Shown one piece after another: positions 1 through 9,328 of a stretch of DNA of 64,000 nucleotides (positions within the stretch are counted from its first letter, which is position 1; each line of letters opens with the position of its first letter). A program made the position numbers and the translations under genes. Below the pieces are notes generated by a model. That model saw only the letters and a program-made list of their open reading frames with translations. It did not search any database and was not told where the DNA came from. This stretch comes from Zhuqueibacter pondensis (GTDB taxonomy: Bacteria; Zhuqueibacterota; Zhuqueibacteria; Zhuqueibacterales; Zhuqueibacteraceae), in contig JAPDQK010000024.1 of assembly GCA_034505955.1 (NCBI GenBank), positions 1 to 64,000 of the forward strand, given 5' to 3'.

Positions 1-709
1 CGGCCGTGGCCTTGCGCGTGAGAGCGATCAACCAACGATCTCCGGCGGCCAAGTCGATGGTTAAACGGGCAGCATGGTTGTTTCCTGTCGCATCGTAGGG
101 CAAGACCGAGCGATAGGCATCGATGAACGCCTGCAATCCGTCGAGATTGGGGTCACTGTTCTGCTCATAGTCGATCTCGATGCCAACGCCCATTGTTTGA
201 GCCACTTCCGCCGCGTTCAATCCCAATTGTGTCGGGTTGGTGGACAAAGCTTGGTTCCAAGCCTCGGTGTACGTGATACCGCCGATGGAGAGCATGACGC
301 GGATATTTCTGCTCTTGAAATAGTTCACAATCTCCTGCGTCATGCCTCTGGGGATGCCGTTCAAGGTCTGGGAATCGGTGGTCTTGTTGAGCAGTTTTAA
401 TGGATGAACAAAACTGAGGACAACCAAATTCACGGAGGGAAGCCCATTCCCACGATCGATCAGCCAATGATTCTTGCTGTCGAACTCCGCCAAATCCCGC
501 ACGGTGCCCCACGTACAGTAATCATTACCGGCGTGCCAAACCCCGTAGATGGAAATTGGCGTGACCGCTGCAGCATTCATGCCGGTTTTCTGGAGTGAAA
601 GTTTTTCTTTCCCCTCCGGAGCAGTAGGCTCTTCTTTCGTATTACATCCTGCCATGAGAATCAACCCCAAGAAAAGAGTCGCGCACAGATACGTTCGCAA
701 ATTTTGCAT
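1..709 (-). CDS. GH18-like glycosidase lipoprotein, 3' end beyond the left edge
   Basis: The reading frame opens with ATG at 709 and runs off the left edge, giving 236 residues. Residues 1-22 are a lipoprotein signal with lipobox LMAGC (Cys22), so the enzyme should be anchored in an envelope membrane. The rest resembles glycoside hydrolase family 18 (chitinases, endo-beta-N-acetylglucosaminidases): a strand ending in LSFVHP (98-103), the substrate-binding motif LSIGG (140-144), and the catalytic strand GIEIDYE (176-182) with the presumed acid Glu182. The canonical DGxDxDxE is altered: the first Asp is Val and the second is Glu, while the Asp before Tyr-Glu is kept. It is the last gene of the minus-strand glycan locus, behind a CE4-like deacetylase. 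The family is well supported; the substrate is inferred. Confidence 0.72.
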   Translation of the reverse strand, partial: MQNLRTYLCATLFLGLILMAGCNTKEEPTAPEGKEKLSLQKTGMNAAAVTPISIYGVWHAGNDYCTWGTVRDLAEFDSKNHWLIDRGNGLPSVNLVVLSFVHPLKLLNKTTDSQTLNGIPRGMTQEIVNYFKSRNIRVMLSIGGITYTEAWNQALSTNPTQLGLNAAEVAQTMGVGIEIDYEQNSDPNLDGLQAFIDAYRSVLPYDATGNNHAARLTIDLAAGDRWLIALTRKATA

Positions 710-740
710 GACGATCTCTCCTTTCTGTTTGTGGGTTCAG

Positions 741-2195
741 TTAATGCAACAAGATCATCCGCCGGCTGAGTAAAAACTCGCCAGTGTAAATTTGATAAAA
801 ATATAGTCCTGACGCATAGCCTGTAGCATTCCAGACCACAGAATAATGACCGGCAGATTGATATTCATCCACCAAAGTGGCGACGAGTTGTCCCCAAACA
901 TCAATGATGTTCAAACATACTCGTCCGGCCTTTGGTAACTGATACTGAATTGTGGTTGCCGGATTGAATGGATTGGGATAGTTTTGGCTGAGAACATAAT
1001 TCGCTGGAACATCGTGGCCCAAATCCGCAACAAAAGTCACCGGCGTCGAATCGACATCTTGCAACAAGTGATAGAGATACAAATGCCCCAAGTTGACATA
1101 CCATAAATTCTTCCGGTTGCTGATGTGCTCGAGATGGCTCCATATATATCGTTTGCCCCAATCGTTTTGAATGACGTGGGGATGGCACATGACGTGATAA
1201 ACTCCGCCGGCGGCCACGACGGCATCGAAATCGTTATTCAGAATCGTCGTGTCCGTGACCCCACCCCACAATGGCCCCATCTCGTGCACCACGCCAATGG
1301 GATCATACATCTTCTTCCGGTCATTCCACTTTGAAAAATTACCAAAGCCAAAATTGACCAGCCGGCTTACCAAGTACTGATTGCGACTGACGGCCGACTC
1401 GATTTGCTCATCATAGTTACCGTAGGGAGCAATCCAGACATAAACATACTCCCGGTTACCGTTTCTGAACGAGGCGGGAAGATCGAGATTTTTGATGATA
1501 TCCTCCTTGGCGCCGGTGACTTCATAGGCCACGTCAGGATATGGCGCATAAATGTGGTTGCGTCCATGCGCTGCGGCTTCCACATATCCCGAATCAAGTT
1601 GGGCTTGAATATGCTTCCACGTTGTGCTATCACACCATTCGGTGACAATGGCCGTCGATACATACAAGCGATATTTCCGAAATATGCTGAGCGCTTTGAG
1701 AAAATAAGCATCGAAGCTGGGATGCCAGTCGTCTGCGGTAACGGTTACCGCAGCATCCCGGTTGTCGTAATAGCGGCTCATGCCCGCGTATGCCATGGCG
1801 ACGTTCGTGCCGGCTTGGTCGGCGATTTTGAGAAATACGGAATCACTTGCATTACTGAACGCCACGGAAAGATAGGCAACATGGTTGGCATGGTCAAATC
1901 GGACCGCTTCGATGCCATTGAAAAAATCTGCGGAGGTTTTCTCCGGGATCCGTGTCCATTCCTGCGTTACGGAAAATTTGCGATGGGCCGCCAATCCCGT
2001 GCTATGCGGGGGAATGCTAAACTGGTAGGTCATGGGATAGGACAGGCCGTAATCATGATGAATTTTAGGATTGACGGCAACGCTGAAGGTATTGTCCAAC
2101 TCTTTACGCACAGATATTTTTGAGGCCGGCTGGGGATAGGCAATCGAACAAAGCAGCAATGAACAAAAAATGGCTCGAGCACGATCAGGCTTCAT
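741..2195 (-). CDS. secreted CE4-like polysaccharide deacetylase with C-terminal sorting tail
   Basis: A 484-residue exported protein with a signal peptide at about 1-22. The middle resembles the NodB/CE4 deacetylase fold: TADD (153-156) matches motif 1 with its metal-binding Asp, HGRNH (210-214) matches the HxxxH metal site, APYG (256-259) matches the R-P-P-Y-G region, and CHPH (337-340) may be the late motif. These enzymes remove N-acetyl groups from chitin or peptidoglycan. After about residue 400 comes NYPNPFNP (405-412) and an 80-residue Ig-like domain ending in LLSRRMILLH, a type IX secretion style sorting tail. The start has the ribosome binding site GGAGAA. It lies 31 bp upstream of the GH18-like gene, which fits joint action on a GlcNAc polymer. 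Confidence 0.75.
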   Translation of the reverse strand: MKPDRARAIFCSLLLCSIAYPQPASKISVRKELDNTFSVAVNPKIHHDYGLSYPMTYQFSIPPHSTGLAAHRKFSVTQEWTRIPEKTSADFFNGIEAVRFDHANHVAYLSVAFSNASDSVFLKIADQAGTNVAMAYAGMSRYYDNRDAAVTVTADDWHPSFDAYFLKALSIFRKYRLYVSTAIVTEWCDSTTWKHIQAQLDSGYVEAAAHGRNHIYAPYPDVAYEVTGAKEDIIKNLDLPASFRNGNREYVYVWIAPYGNYDEQIESAVSRNQYLVSRLVNFGFGNFSKWNDRKKMYDPIGVVHEMGPLWGGVTDTTILNNDFDAVVAAGGVYHVMCHPHVIQNDWGKRYIWSHLEHISNRKNLWYVNLGHLYLYHLLQDVDSTPVTFVADLGHDVPANYVLSQNYPNPFNPATTIQYQLPKAGRVCLNIIDVWGQLVATLVDEYQSAGHYSVVWNATGYASGLYFYQIYTGEFLLSRRMILLH

Positions 2196-2274
2196 AATTT
2201 CTCCGATTCAAAATTTTAACGCGGAGGAGACGGAGGCAACGGATTCAAGCGGATATGCAATCTGTCCCAATTCG

Positions 2275-2313
2275 AAAAATAAATTCGGGGCCAGAAAAAT
2301 CACTGGCCCCGAA
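2275..2313 (-). terminator. rho-independent terminator
   Basis: The perfect 11-bp arms TTCGGGGCCAG (2284-2294) and CTGGCCCCGAA (2303-2313) face each other across an 8-base loop. Read on the minus strand the hairpin is followed by TTTATTTTT. It would end transcripts from the duplicated-domain gene (2641-4158), although two repeats lie between, and so separate that gene from the deacetylase. Confidence 0.8.
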
Positions 2314-2328
2314 CACCTCGAATTGACT

Positions 2329-2500
2329 TGTAATGCCTCACTTGCCGGTGGACTACAATCCATGTCATACTGGAAGTACCCCTAAGCCTGCGGCGGGGCA
2401 GGCTTGTTACGATCAAGCACAGTGCAGGTTTGAAAAAAGATTCCTGCGGACGCAGTCTTCCAGAATGACAGCCGGCCCCACCCGAGATTGAGGATTACAT
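2329..2500. repeat. composite palindromic repeat, family 2 with nested family 1
   Basis: The outer ends are imperfect inverted copies, TAATGCCTCACTTGCCGGTGG at 2331 and the reverse complement of a related end at about 2478-2500, flanked by TA. Inside lies a second palindromic unit (2363-2470) that begins TGTCAT and ends ATGACA and carries an AAAAAAGATTCCT stretch. The same outer ends recur near 27956, 29108 and 60109, and the inner unit recurs at many intergenic sites. Confidence 0.6.
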
Positions 2501-2537
2501 TTACTTTCAATTGAACCCAATAGCCTCAACACTTTCA

Positions 2538-2625
2538 CCCTTACTCCCACTCTTACTCTTTCTCCTCTTACTCACGATGGCAATTTTTAAAAGCGCGTCA
2601 GAGTATGAGAAAGAGTAAGAGCAGA
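2538..2625. repeat. ACTC/GAGT palindromic repeat, family 3
   Basis: A run of TTACTC and CTCTTACTC blocks faces GAGTATGAGAAAGAGTAAGAG across a short AT-rich centre (TTTTTAAAAGCG). Relatives sit at 39005-39060 and 50785-50866, always just after or between genes. Confidence 0.5.
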
Positions 2626-2640
2626 CAGTGATCAGCAACT

Positions 2641-4158
2641 TTACTTCATCAAGGTCATTTTCTTGGCCAATTTCCGGTTGCCTTGCTCGAGAACGTAGAA
2701 ATACATGCCGCTGGGATGGTGGCTCATATCCACCTCGAACGAGTAGCTCCCCGGCAGTTTGTTGGCATTCTCGAAGACGGTTTGCACAAGCTGGCCGCTG
2801 GTGTTGTAGATTTTCAAGGAAGTGCTGCCGGCTTTATCGAGAACGAAGTTGATTTTAGTCGTCGGGTTGAAGGGATTAGGATAGTTCTGCTCCAGCCGGA
2901 ATGCGTTGACGATATGTGAGCCGGGCCTGTCCTTGACCGCCGTTGGAACAAATGTGCCGTTGGTTGCATGCAAATCGTCGAACAACACAACAACACTATC
3001 CGCTGCCGTGCTGTCGCCATGCACACCGAAGGCAAAAGTGACAATCGAACTCAAATCGAATTGGCCGTTGACCGGGGAGAACCATCCGGGGATGGACATA
3101 TCTTTGAAGGGGACGACGATTTCAACCCAGCCACTCTGGTTGTCTGGGCCGTAAAACAGACCATACTGCGCCGGCCATCTCCACAGCTCGGAACCCGCAG
3201 CGCCCGCTGGTTGATCAAAAAGGTCAGCCGTGAATTGCAAGGCCTTCTTGGGATTGCTGGGCGGCGTCACCACTTTCATCATGAAGCGAAATTCTGTTGC
3301 GCCAGTAAGGTCGATCGGCGGTGAAAAATCCATTTTGGCATCAGTCCAGGTTCCCCACGAGGCGCCAAAATGACGCAACTTGACTTCGACTTCAAGGGCG
3401 CCATTGCCCTCGGCGACGTCGACAAAATTGTCTCTCAGCACGATGGAATTGACATTCGGCTCCATCAACGAAATGCCCCATTTGCCTTCATTCTGATCAA
3501 AATTGAATATGGAAGCAGTGCGCTGGGATTTGGCCAGATAAAGGTTGTCGATCAGGAACCGGACACTGTCTGCAGCGGTGTTGTCGCCATGAACGCCGAA
3601 CCCGAAGCCGACAACGGCGTTTTTATCAAAAGTGCCATTTACCGGAGAAAACCAGCCAGGAAGACGCAGCCGGCTGAAGGGAACAACCACCTCGAACCAA
3701 TCGGTGTTGGAATTATAGAAGATGTCACGATCGCCGGTTCCATTCATATAGCGCCAAAGCTCGGAGCCGGGTGCACCCTGCGGCTGATCGAAGAAATCGC
3801 AGGTAAATTGCAGGGTTCGATTTTGCGTAGGCCGGTCGAGAAGTTTCACCCAAAATCGAAACTCATCGGCATCCTTGAAATCGACCGGTGCTGGAAAATC
3901 GTATTTGAAATCGGTCCAGGTTCCCCACGAGGCGCCATAGTTTCTCAAGGCCACCGTGACTTCCATGGAGCCATTGCCTTCCTTCACATCCACGAAGTTG
4001 TCCGTAATCTTGATCGAGTTGACGTTTGGCTCCATCAAGGAAAGTGCCCATTTGCCCTCATTTTGATCGAAGCTAATGAGGGGAGCCTGCGCATAAACAG
4101 AGGCGCTGGCAAATAACAGGATCACGCAAGCGGCAAAAAATGGACTCTTGTTTTGCAT
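2641..4158 (-). CDS. secreted protein with two tandem beta-sandwich domains and sorting tail
   Basis: The chosen ATG at 4158 sits 8 bases after GGAG; an in-frame ATG at 4164 is too close to it. The product has 505 residues with a signal peptide ending near VYAQ. Residues about 30-209 and 219-398 are a near-exact duplication: both start FDQNEGKW, share SLMEPNVNS, GASWGTWTD, FDQP.GA.GSELWR, GWFSPVNG and FGVHGD.TAADS. Such jelly-roll units resemble carbohydrate-binding modules, though I cannot name the family. A NYPNPFNP linker (about 425-432) starts a C-terminal sorting tail ending KKMTLMK. No catalytic motif is visible. It is probably a surface glycan-binding protein of the locus, an inference from fold-like features and context. 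Confidence 0.65.
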   Translation of the reverse strand: MQNKSPFFAACVILLFASASVYAQAPLISFDQNEGKWALSLMEPNVNSIKITDNFVDVKEGNGSMEVTVALRNYGASWGTWTDFKYDFPAPVDFKDADEFRFWVKLLDRPTQNRTLQFTCDFFDQPQGAPGSELWRYMNGTGDRDIFYNSNTDWFEVVVPFSRLRLPGWFSPVNGTFDKNAVVGFGFGVHGDNTAADSVRFLIDNLYLAKSQRTASIFNFDQNEGKWGISLMEPNVNSIVLRDNFVDVAEGNGALEVEVKLRHFGASWGTWTDAKMDFSPPIDLTGATEFRFMMKVVTPPSNPKKALQFTADLFDQPAGAAGSELWRWPAQYGLFYGPDNQSGWVEIVVPFKDMSIPGWFSPVNGQFDLSSIVTFAFGVHGDSTAADSVVVLFDDLHATNGTFVPTAVKDRPGSHIVNAFRLEQNYPNPFNPTTKINFVLDKAGSTSLKIYNTSGQLVQTVFENANKLPGSYSFEVDMSHHPSGMYFYVLEQGNRKLAKKMTLMK

Positions 4159-4288
4159 GGTCATTTCTCCATGTTTAGAACGTGAATGAGCAGGGATTCG
4201 TCAGTGTTCCCTTGGTTGAATTAAAAAACGTTCGCTACGGTAAATTAGGGCTCCATCATCACCTCCTTTTGCATTCAAGTCCGCGCCA

Positions 4289-5509
4289 TTATTTTCTCCC
4301 ATAATACGGTGCGCCTTTCTTGCCCATGTCAATGCGAATCACCCGGCGGTTTTCCGGCTTATCGCTGCCACGGTTTTGATAAAGGAAATCACCGTTTCCC
4401 CACACCAAATGCGTCGCGTCCGGATTGATGAGACCTTTGTACAGCGCCTGAGAACTGCCATCCGGACGGATCAGCAGAATCGCATCGGCATTGTTGGTGC
4501 CGACGTAGATCTCGCCATCCTGCGAAAATGTCATCGCGAAAAATTTTGCCTTGGCAAAATCTCCCGACTTCGACCAGTCAAAGACCAGCTCTTCGTTGCC
4601 CAAAGTGCTGGCCGAGAGAATTTGACTGCGCCAAATACCGGATTTGGGTATTGAGGGGTCGGTGCCGGTATAAAGCGCGAGCACGTAGACGAAGCCATTG
4701 AAGACTCTGAGGGATTTGACATCGAAGGCGAGAAATTTCCCGGTGCTGGTCGGAGTGCCATTGGGGTCTACGACATATATGCCGCTCTTATTTCCAGCAG
4801 CGAGAATATTGCCATTCGCATCAAAATCGAAGGTGGCGGTTCGCACCGGCAAAGTGGAAAAAAGCTGCGCGTCACCGCCGCCGGGGCCGATTCGGAAAAG
4901 ATTGCCGAGGCTTCGATGCAGATAGAGATATCCTCCCGGGCCGATGTGCATCTCGAGCGCTTGTGGGAAACTGGCTTTGCCGAATTCGGTTTTCGCGCCC
5001 GCAGGTGACACTTTGACAACCACGCTGCCCGCTTTCAAATGGGCATAAAGGTTTTCATTCGCATCCAGGGCAATGGCATAAACCTGATCGAGGTTTCCGA
5101 AGTTACCGTATTCGCTGCTGACATCCTTCAGCTTGTACGGCGAAAACTGGGCGATCCCCAAAGCGCCGGCCACGACAACCTTGATGGTCAGAGCGTCAGC
5201 GATGAGCTTTGGCGGAATGACTTTGATTTCGGTTTTGGAGGCACTCTTGACTTCACCCGGCTTGTTGCCAAAATAAACCACATTTTCCTCCAACACCGGG
5301 GAAAAGTTATCACCGATGAGTTTGACTTCGGTCAAGCCGGCGAAGGCTGCTCCGGCGGGTTCCACACCGGTGATCACGGGCGAGGGTCTGCCTTGCTCAT
5401 TCGGGTTGAATACTGCCGGGGGATTGTCGAATTTTTCGCATCCCAACAACACGATGAGCAGCAAACCGACGCCCAAGGCAAGACCATGTTTGAGATTTAT
5501 TCGATTCAT
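4289..5509 (-). CDS. TIG/IPT-domain lipoprotein with NHL-like beta-propeller
   Basis: A 406-residue lipoprotein: the signal ends in lipobox VLLGC (Cys24) and the ATG follows GGAGAACAACC at good spacing. Residues about 43-125 form an IPT/TIG Ig-like domain (start PVITGVEPAGAAFAG, then VKLIGDNFSP). Residues about 130-400 are blade-like repeats such as ALDANENLYA, HIGPGGYLYL, DFDANGNILA and TFSQDGEIYVG, typical of NHL/SMP-30 propellers. In Bacteroidota such TIG lipoproteins serve as surface glycan-binding proteins of SusE/F or SGBP type. Its place between the PorV-like barrel and the duplicated-domain protein suits a glycan-binding or scaffold role, which is inference. No enzyme active site is evident. 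Confidence 0.65.
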   Translation of the reverse strand: MNRINLKHGLALGVGLLLIVLLGCEKFDNPPAVFNPNEQGRPSPVITGVEPAGAAFAGLTEVKLIGDNFSPVLEENVVYFGNKPGEVKSASKTEIKVIPPKLIADALTIKVVVAGALGIAQFSPYKLKDVSSEYGNFGNLDQVYAIALDANENLYAHLKAGSVVVKVSPAGAKTEFGKASFPQALEMHIGPGGYLYLHRSLGNLFRIGPGGGDAQLFSTLPVRTATFDFDANGNILAAGNKSGIYVVDPNGTPTSTGKFLAFDVKSLRVFNGFVYVLALYTGTDPSIPKSGIWRSQILSASTLGNEELVFDWSKSGDFAKAKFFAMTFSQDGEIYVGTNNADAILLIRPDGSSQALYKGLINPDATHLVWGNGDFLYQNRGSDKPENRRVIRIDMGKKGAPYYGRK

Positions 5510-5644
5510 GGTTGTTCTCCGGATTTACTGTGTCAGCCCAATTCGGATGGGCTAAAATGAAAATCATAAAAGGCGCTGTTGAAGCAATTACTGTTCAGCG
5601 TTTGACTCCGCTTGGCGGAGTTAGTTCGGCAAGTAACATTATCA

Positions 5645-5737
5645 TGTCATCCCAGGCCTGCGGCTGTCCTACGGACGCAGTCTTTTTTGTTATCAAGCAC
5701 AGTGCTTGTATTGAAAAAAGATGTTTCCAACATGACA
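5645..5737. repeat. family 1 palindromic repeat
   Basis: The unit starts TGTCATCCCAGG and ends CAACATGACA. It includes the block CGGACGCAGTCTTTTTT and ATCAAGCACAGTGC, both also present in the copy inside 2329-2500. It lies between the PorV-like gene and the TIG lipoprotein gene. Confidence 0.5.
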
Positions 5738-5804
5738 TGTTACTTGGAAGAGATATGGTCATCCGGGTAATTCGGTGAATCCGGATACTTTTTAACTTAT
5801 CATC

Positions 5805-6809
5805 TCAATACGAGAACCGTGCCGTCAAGCGTTGTACATTGTCGAAAACACCGAATGGCGTAAACGCATAATCCAATTGCAAGCCAAATTTCGAAATGCC
5901 AAAGCCGAACGCTGGCCCGTCTTCGTCATTATTGGCAATATATCCACTGCGGAGTGAAATGATTTCCAAGGGCTTATATTCCAGGGCAAAACATAATTGC
6001 TCGGGGTGAGAGCGCGGATGAGTGGCATCCACCGACAGAATCAAAGAGCGAGACAAATTGCTCTCGCCGAGCACATCCATCAAATCCATTGAAATGCCGA
6101 GGGTGAACAGCAGCGGCAGTTGGAATCCTTCCTGCTGATATTTGATTTCCTTGGAGAAATTCCGCACCGACATGCCGAAGGCGAGACTCTTGACGCCGGT
6201 TTTGAAAAGCGTGCCAAAATCAAAAGCAATCGGCGTGACTTCATTTTTAACAGACGTTATGGTATTGTCGGCTCCCGGCACGAGGCTCTCGCCCAGCGTT
6301 TGCCGCATCCATTTCACCTGGCCGCCTACAGAAAAGCGATCAGTAAGCGCTTTGGCATAGCCGACCCCAATGACAAAGGCGGAAGCGTCTATTGAGGATT
6401 CAGTATCTTCATAGCCGATTGGCGTGTCTGCCACCTTCGTCCACATAATTTCGCCATAGTCGACGGTCTGGATCGTGATTCCGAAAACGCCATAGGTTCC
6501 ACCTGCCGGACGGAGGGCCAAACTGTAGGCATTGTGGGTGATATCCGCAATCCACTGATTGTTGCTTGCCGAGACATCAAGGAACCCATTCATATTGGCC
6601 ATGCCTGCCGGGTTGAAAAAGAGTGCGCTGGATTGAAATTCGAGGCTGGTCATGGCGTTCGCCATCGCGCCGGCCCTGGCATCGGAAATGACGCTGAGAA
6701 ACTCCAATCCGGCTTGGCCCAATTTTTTTCGCGGCTGGGCTTCACTCATTGCGGTGACGCATAAGATGAAGACCGCCACGGCTTTCATGTATGAGAAAAA
6801 CTTATTCAT
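5805..6809 (-). CDS. PorV/PorQ-like outer-membrane barrel protein
   Basis: The product has 334 residues from ATG 6809, which follows CAGGAGAGCAAAAT; an upstream in-frame start at 6857 would overlap the previous gene by four bases but lacks such a site. A signal peptide precedes KKLGQAGLEFLSVISDARAGAM, then SSALFFNPAGMA, the hallmark start of the PorV/PorQ (UPF0164) family. The remainder is alternating beta-strand sequence ending in aromatic FSY, as expected for a barrel. In type IX secretion PorV shuttles tailed cargo to the cell surface. Four neighbours carry or appear to carry sorting tails or surface domains, so the pairing is sensible. Whether this paralog is the secretion component or a locus-specific barrel cannot be told here. 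Confidence 0.72.
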   Translation of the reverse strand: MNKFFSYMKAVAVFILCVTAMSEAQPRKKLGQAGLEFLSVISDARAGAMANAMTSLEFQSSALFFNPAGMANMNGFLDVSASNNQWIADITHNAYSLALRPAGGTYGVFGITIQTVDYGEIMWTKVADTPIGYEDTESSIDASAFVIGVGYAKALTDRFSVGGQVKWMRQTLGESLVPGADNTITSVKNEVTPIAFDFGTLFKTGVKSLAFGMSVRNFSKEIKYQQEGFQLPLLFTLGISMDLMDVLGESNLSRSLILSVDATHPRSHPEQLCFALEYKPLEIISLRSGYIANNDEDGPAFGFGISKFGLQLDYAFTPFGVFDNVQRLTARFSY

Positions 6810-6853
6810 ATTTTGCTCTCCTGAATTGATAACGCTTGTCGTCAGTTGCCGGG

Positions 6854-8914
6854 TCACCGGATGATAATAAACTTGCGAAACGTCGACCTGCCGTCAGGCG
6901 TCTCGAAGTACGCGATGTAGAGGCCGCTCACCACGATTTGCCGGGACTCGGTCAAGGAATCCCACAATTCGTCGCCGCTGCCATCGGTATGCTCGATGGT
7001 TTCGATCAACGTGCCGCTTTCGGTATAAATTTTAATGGTGCACACCGGCGGCAAGCCAAAGAACGCTATCCGATCCGGCGCTTCAACGCCAAATTGCAAG
7101 CTGCGAGCGCGAATGTTGAAGGGATTCGGAACCACCCGGATGGTCGCAAGATCGGTGGAAGCCGGGCGGCGTAAATACGCCGGCTTGTTGGTCATCGTGT
7201 AGAACTTACTGCTCTCCAGCGGCACGCCGGGATATACGTCATTGCTGCGGCCATCATCTTTGCTGACAACGTAATAATAATAATCGAACCCTCGGCGGGC
7301 ATCTGTGTCATCAAACGCATGAGCCACATTCGATTTATCACAGGAGAAGATGAGCGTGTAGCTCGTATCCGGCTTGCCCGTGGCACGATAGACTCGATAG
7401 CCATTGAAACCGGGCCACGAATCGGCATTATCTGCCCAACTCAAACGAATGCGGTCACCACCAGACGTCACTTCAAATGTTTTCGGCGGTGGCGGCGGTT
7501 GCGGAATATTGTAGCCATTTTTGTAGTTGCGGATCGCCCGCCGGAAGGCTTGGAACAGCGAATCCTGACCAGTCATCACCCAGGCATCTTTATACTTGTT
7601 CCGATCCGTAGCAGTGGTGCCATTGGGCATGATGAGCGGCGCTTCATTATTGAGCCATTTCCTGCCAATTTCATAGCATTTTTCACGGCTGAGTCCGGAC
7701 ACGCCTTCGGCGAGGACAATATGGATGCTGTCACCCACGGCCAGATCATAAGGTCCAAAACCCTGGCCTTGTGCGAAGCCACCGGCATCGTTGCCAAAAA
7801 TATCCGCAAAGCCGTCACCAATCGCATCGGCATGCGTCGGCGAGGGATGGCCGGCGGTCATCACCAGATACTTTTTGGTCATCAGTCCCGGATCGAACTG
7901 ATTGTTGTCCTGGGGGCCGGTGTCCGAACCGATATATTGTGTGGTTTTGGGCTGAAAAGGGTCATCGCTTTTATCAGTCGCTGATTTATCGGCATGCAGG
8001 GTAACCGTGCCGACAAAATGTGGCGAAGTCAGGCGGCCATCGCCGGTGTGGTATGGCAAACCCAAATCATCCACCGGACTTTGCGAGTGCCGGCCATACC
8101 AGGAGAACTGCGCGCGGAATTCAAAACCCGGTGCGCTGGGATTCTGGCCGACCACCTGATTGACCGAATTGCGGCCCCAGTCGACATTGTTGGAAGGCGC
8201 CCAGCCACGCACGAAGGCTTCTTTGGCGTGCGCGTAGCGATATTGAAAATGAAAAACCACACCGGTCAACGGTTTCGGATCGCGCGTGCCCTTGGTGTCA
8301 ATGATGCCGGTATTCTTGAAGACATAATCGTAGATGAAATAATTGTCGTGATTCTGCTGGCTGAAGGCCATGAGCTTGCGGGTGACCGTAATGCCAATGG
8401 CGGTATGCAACTTGTTGATGATCATGCGGTCGGGTTTAATCGTGTCATCGATTTCATCGACCAGATCATTCAGCTTGTTCTCGGTGGCTGGTTCACCATC
8501 GACGATGACGGTTGGAGCCGGAAAGCGGCCGATCATCTTGAATTCCACGGGCATGATTTCACCGACCGGATCGGCGCGGCGTGTTCCCACCGCGACCACT
8601 TTATGCGGCACGGTGACTTGCAGCACACGATCATAATAATTCGTGGTCCCGATCCACATGGATTTGCCGGCTTCGTTGTCTTGATAAGAGTACTGCGCCG
8701 GCCAGCGCAACCCATCGTTTTGCTCTTCGGCGCGTCCGGTGCGTCCGATCTCCAGCTCGCTGCCCAAGCTCGAATACCAACTGTGCAGGTTCCCGACGCG
8801 GAGCCATCTGACTTCCCCGAGTTGCGCCACGGCGGATTGGTAACTCCCGAGGAGAAGCAGACTGCCGGCAGCAAACACCAAAATCACAGTGGAAAATTTC
8901 TTGAGGATGCTCAT
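6854..8914 (-). CDS. large surface protein with FnIII domain and PNPF-type sorting tail
   Basis: A 686-residue protein with a signal peptide (about 1-30, ending AVAQ). I do not recognise residues 31-480, which are rich in W, Y and G, mention no known catalytic motif, and are probably beta-rich. A proline run (PPPPP, near 484) leads into a fibronectin type III-like domain (IRLSWADN, GYRVYRATG, YYYYVVSKDDG). From about residue 590 a VVPNPF motif opens a C-terminal domain ending FRKFIIIR, a sorting-tail variant. It follows the TonB-dependent receptor directly, the position a SusD-like partner occupies in Bacteroidota loci, yet it is not SusD-like. Role as receptor partner or surface glycan binder is inferred from position. 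Confidence 0.55.
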   Translation of the reverse strand: MSILKKFSTVILVFAAGSLLLLGSYQSAVAQLGEVRWLRVGNLHSWYSSLGSELEIGRTGRAEEQNDGLRWPAQYSYQDNEAGKSMWIGTTNYYDRVLQVTVPHKVVAVGTRRADPVGEIMPVEFKMIGRFPAPTVIVDGEPATENKLNDLVDEIDDTIKPDRMIINKLHTAIGITVTRKLMAFSQQNHDNYFIYDYVFKNTGIIDTKGTRDPKPLTGVVFHFQYRYAHAKEAFVRGWAPSNNVDWGRNSVNQVVGQNPSAPGFEFRAQFSWYGRHSQSPVDDLGLPYHTGDGRLTSPHFVGTVTLHADKSATDKSDDPFQPKTTQYIGSDTGPQDNNQFDPGLMTKKYLVMTAGHPSPTHADAIGDGFADIFGNDAGGFAQGQGFGPYDLAVGDSIHIVLAEGVSGLSREKCYEIGRKWLNNEAPLIMPNGTTATDRNKYKDAWVMTGQDSLFQAFRRAIRNYKNGYNIPQPPPPPKTFEVTSGGDRIRLSWADNADSWPGFNGYRVYRATGKPDTSYTLIFSCDKSNVAHAFDDTDARRGFDYYYYVVSKDDGRSNDVYPGVPLESSKFYTMTNKPAYLRRPASTDLATIRVVPNPFNIRARSLQFGVEAPDRIAFFGLPPVCTIKIYTESGTLIETIEHTDGSGDELWDSLTESRQIVVSGLYIAYFETPDGRSTFRKFIIIR

Positions 8915-8939
8915 TTTATCCTCCGTTATTACGTTTGGC

Positions 8940-9253
8940 GATTTAAAAACCTTTCCGTAGTAGTGTCTTCAGACACCTGTATTGCTGACAAACATACTGT
9001 CCCCCATGAATTTTGACGCTCAAGTTCGGTAATGTGTTATTCACCTCGTTATGTCATTCCGTAGGAATGTTCATGTCCGTTTGGACACCCTACGGGCGTA
9101 GCCCATCATGATGAAAATGTGTTTTGTAGTAGTGCCCTCCGGGCGTAGCCCTCAGGCACCGACCCTGAAGGGCCTACTACGAAAGCTATTTCGTGGTAAT
9201 CTTTTTCCAACTGAGCACAGAGCTGGATTGAAAAAGATTCTTTCAGAATGACA
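8940..9253. repeat. cluster of intergenic palindromic repeats
   Basis: This 414-bp gene-free gap holds a GTAGTAGTG hairpin unit near 8957, a family 1 unit from TGTCATTCCG (9052) to AATGACA (9253), and between them a hairpin with arms GTAGTAGTGCCCT (about 9126) and AGGGCCTACTAC (about 9168). No reading frame in it looks real. It separates the receptor gene from its downstream surface protein. Confidence 0.5.
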
Positions 9254-9328
9254 TTTGCCAGGGTGCGGTTATTATCGATTTTGATTGTCAAAACTCATAA
9301 GCGACCAACACAAAACCTGATCAGCCGC

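Noticed and set aside
7994..9016. Plus-strand frame of 340 codons
   Set aside because: It is antisense to the FnIII surface protein gene and runs into a repeat cluster; composition reflects the opposite strand.
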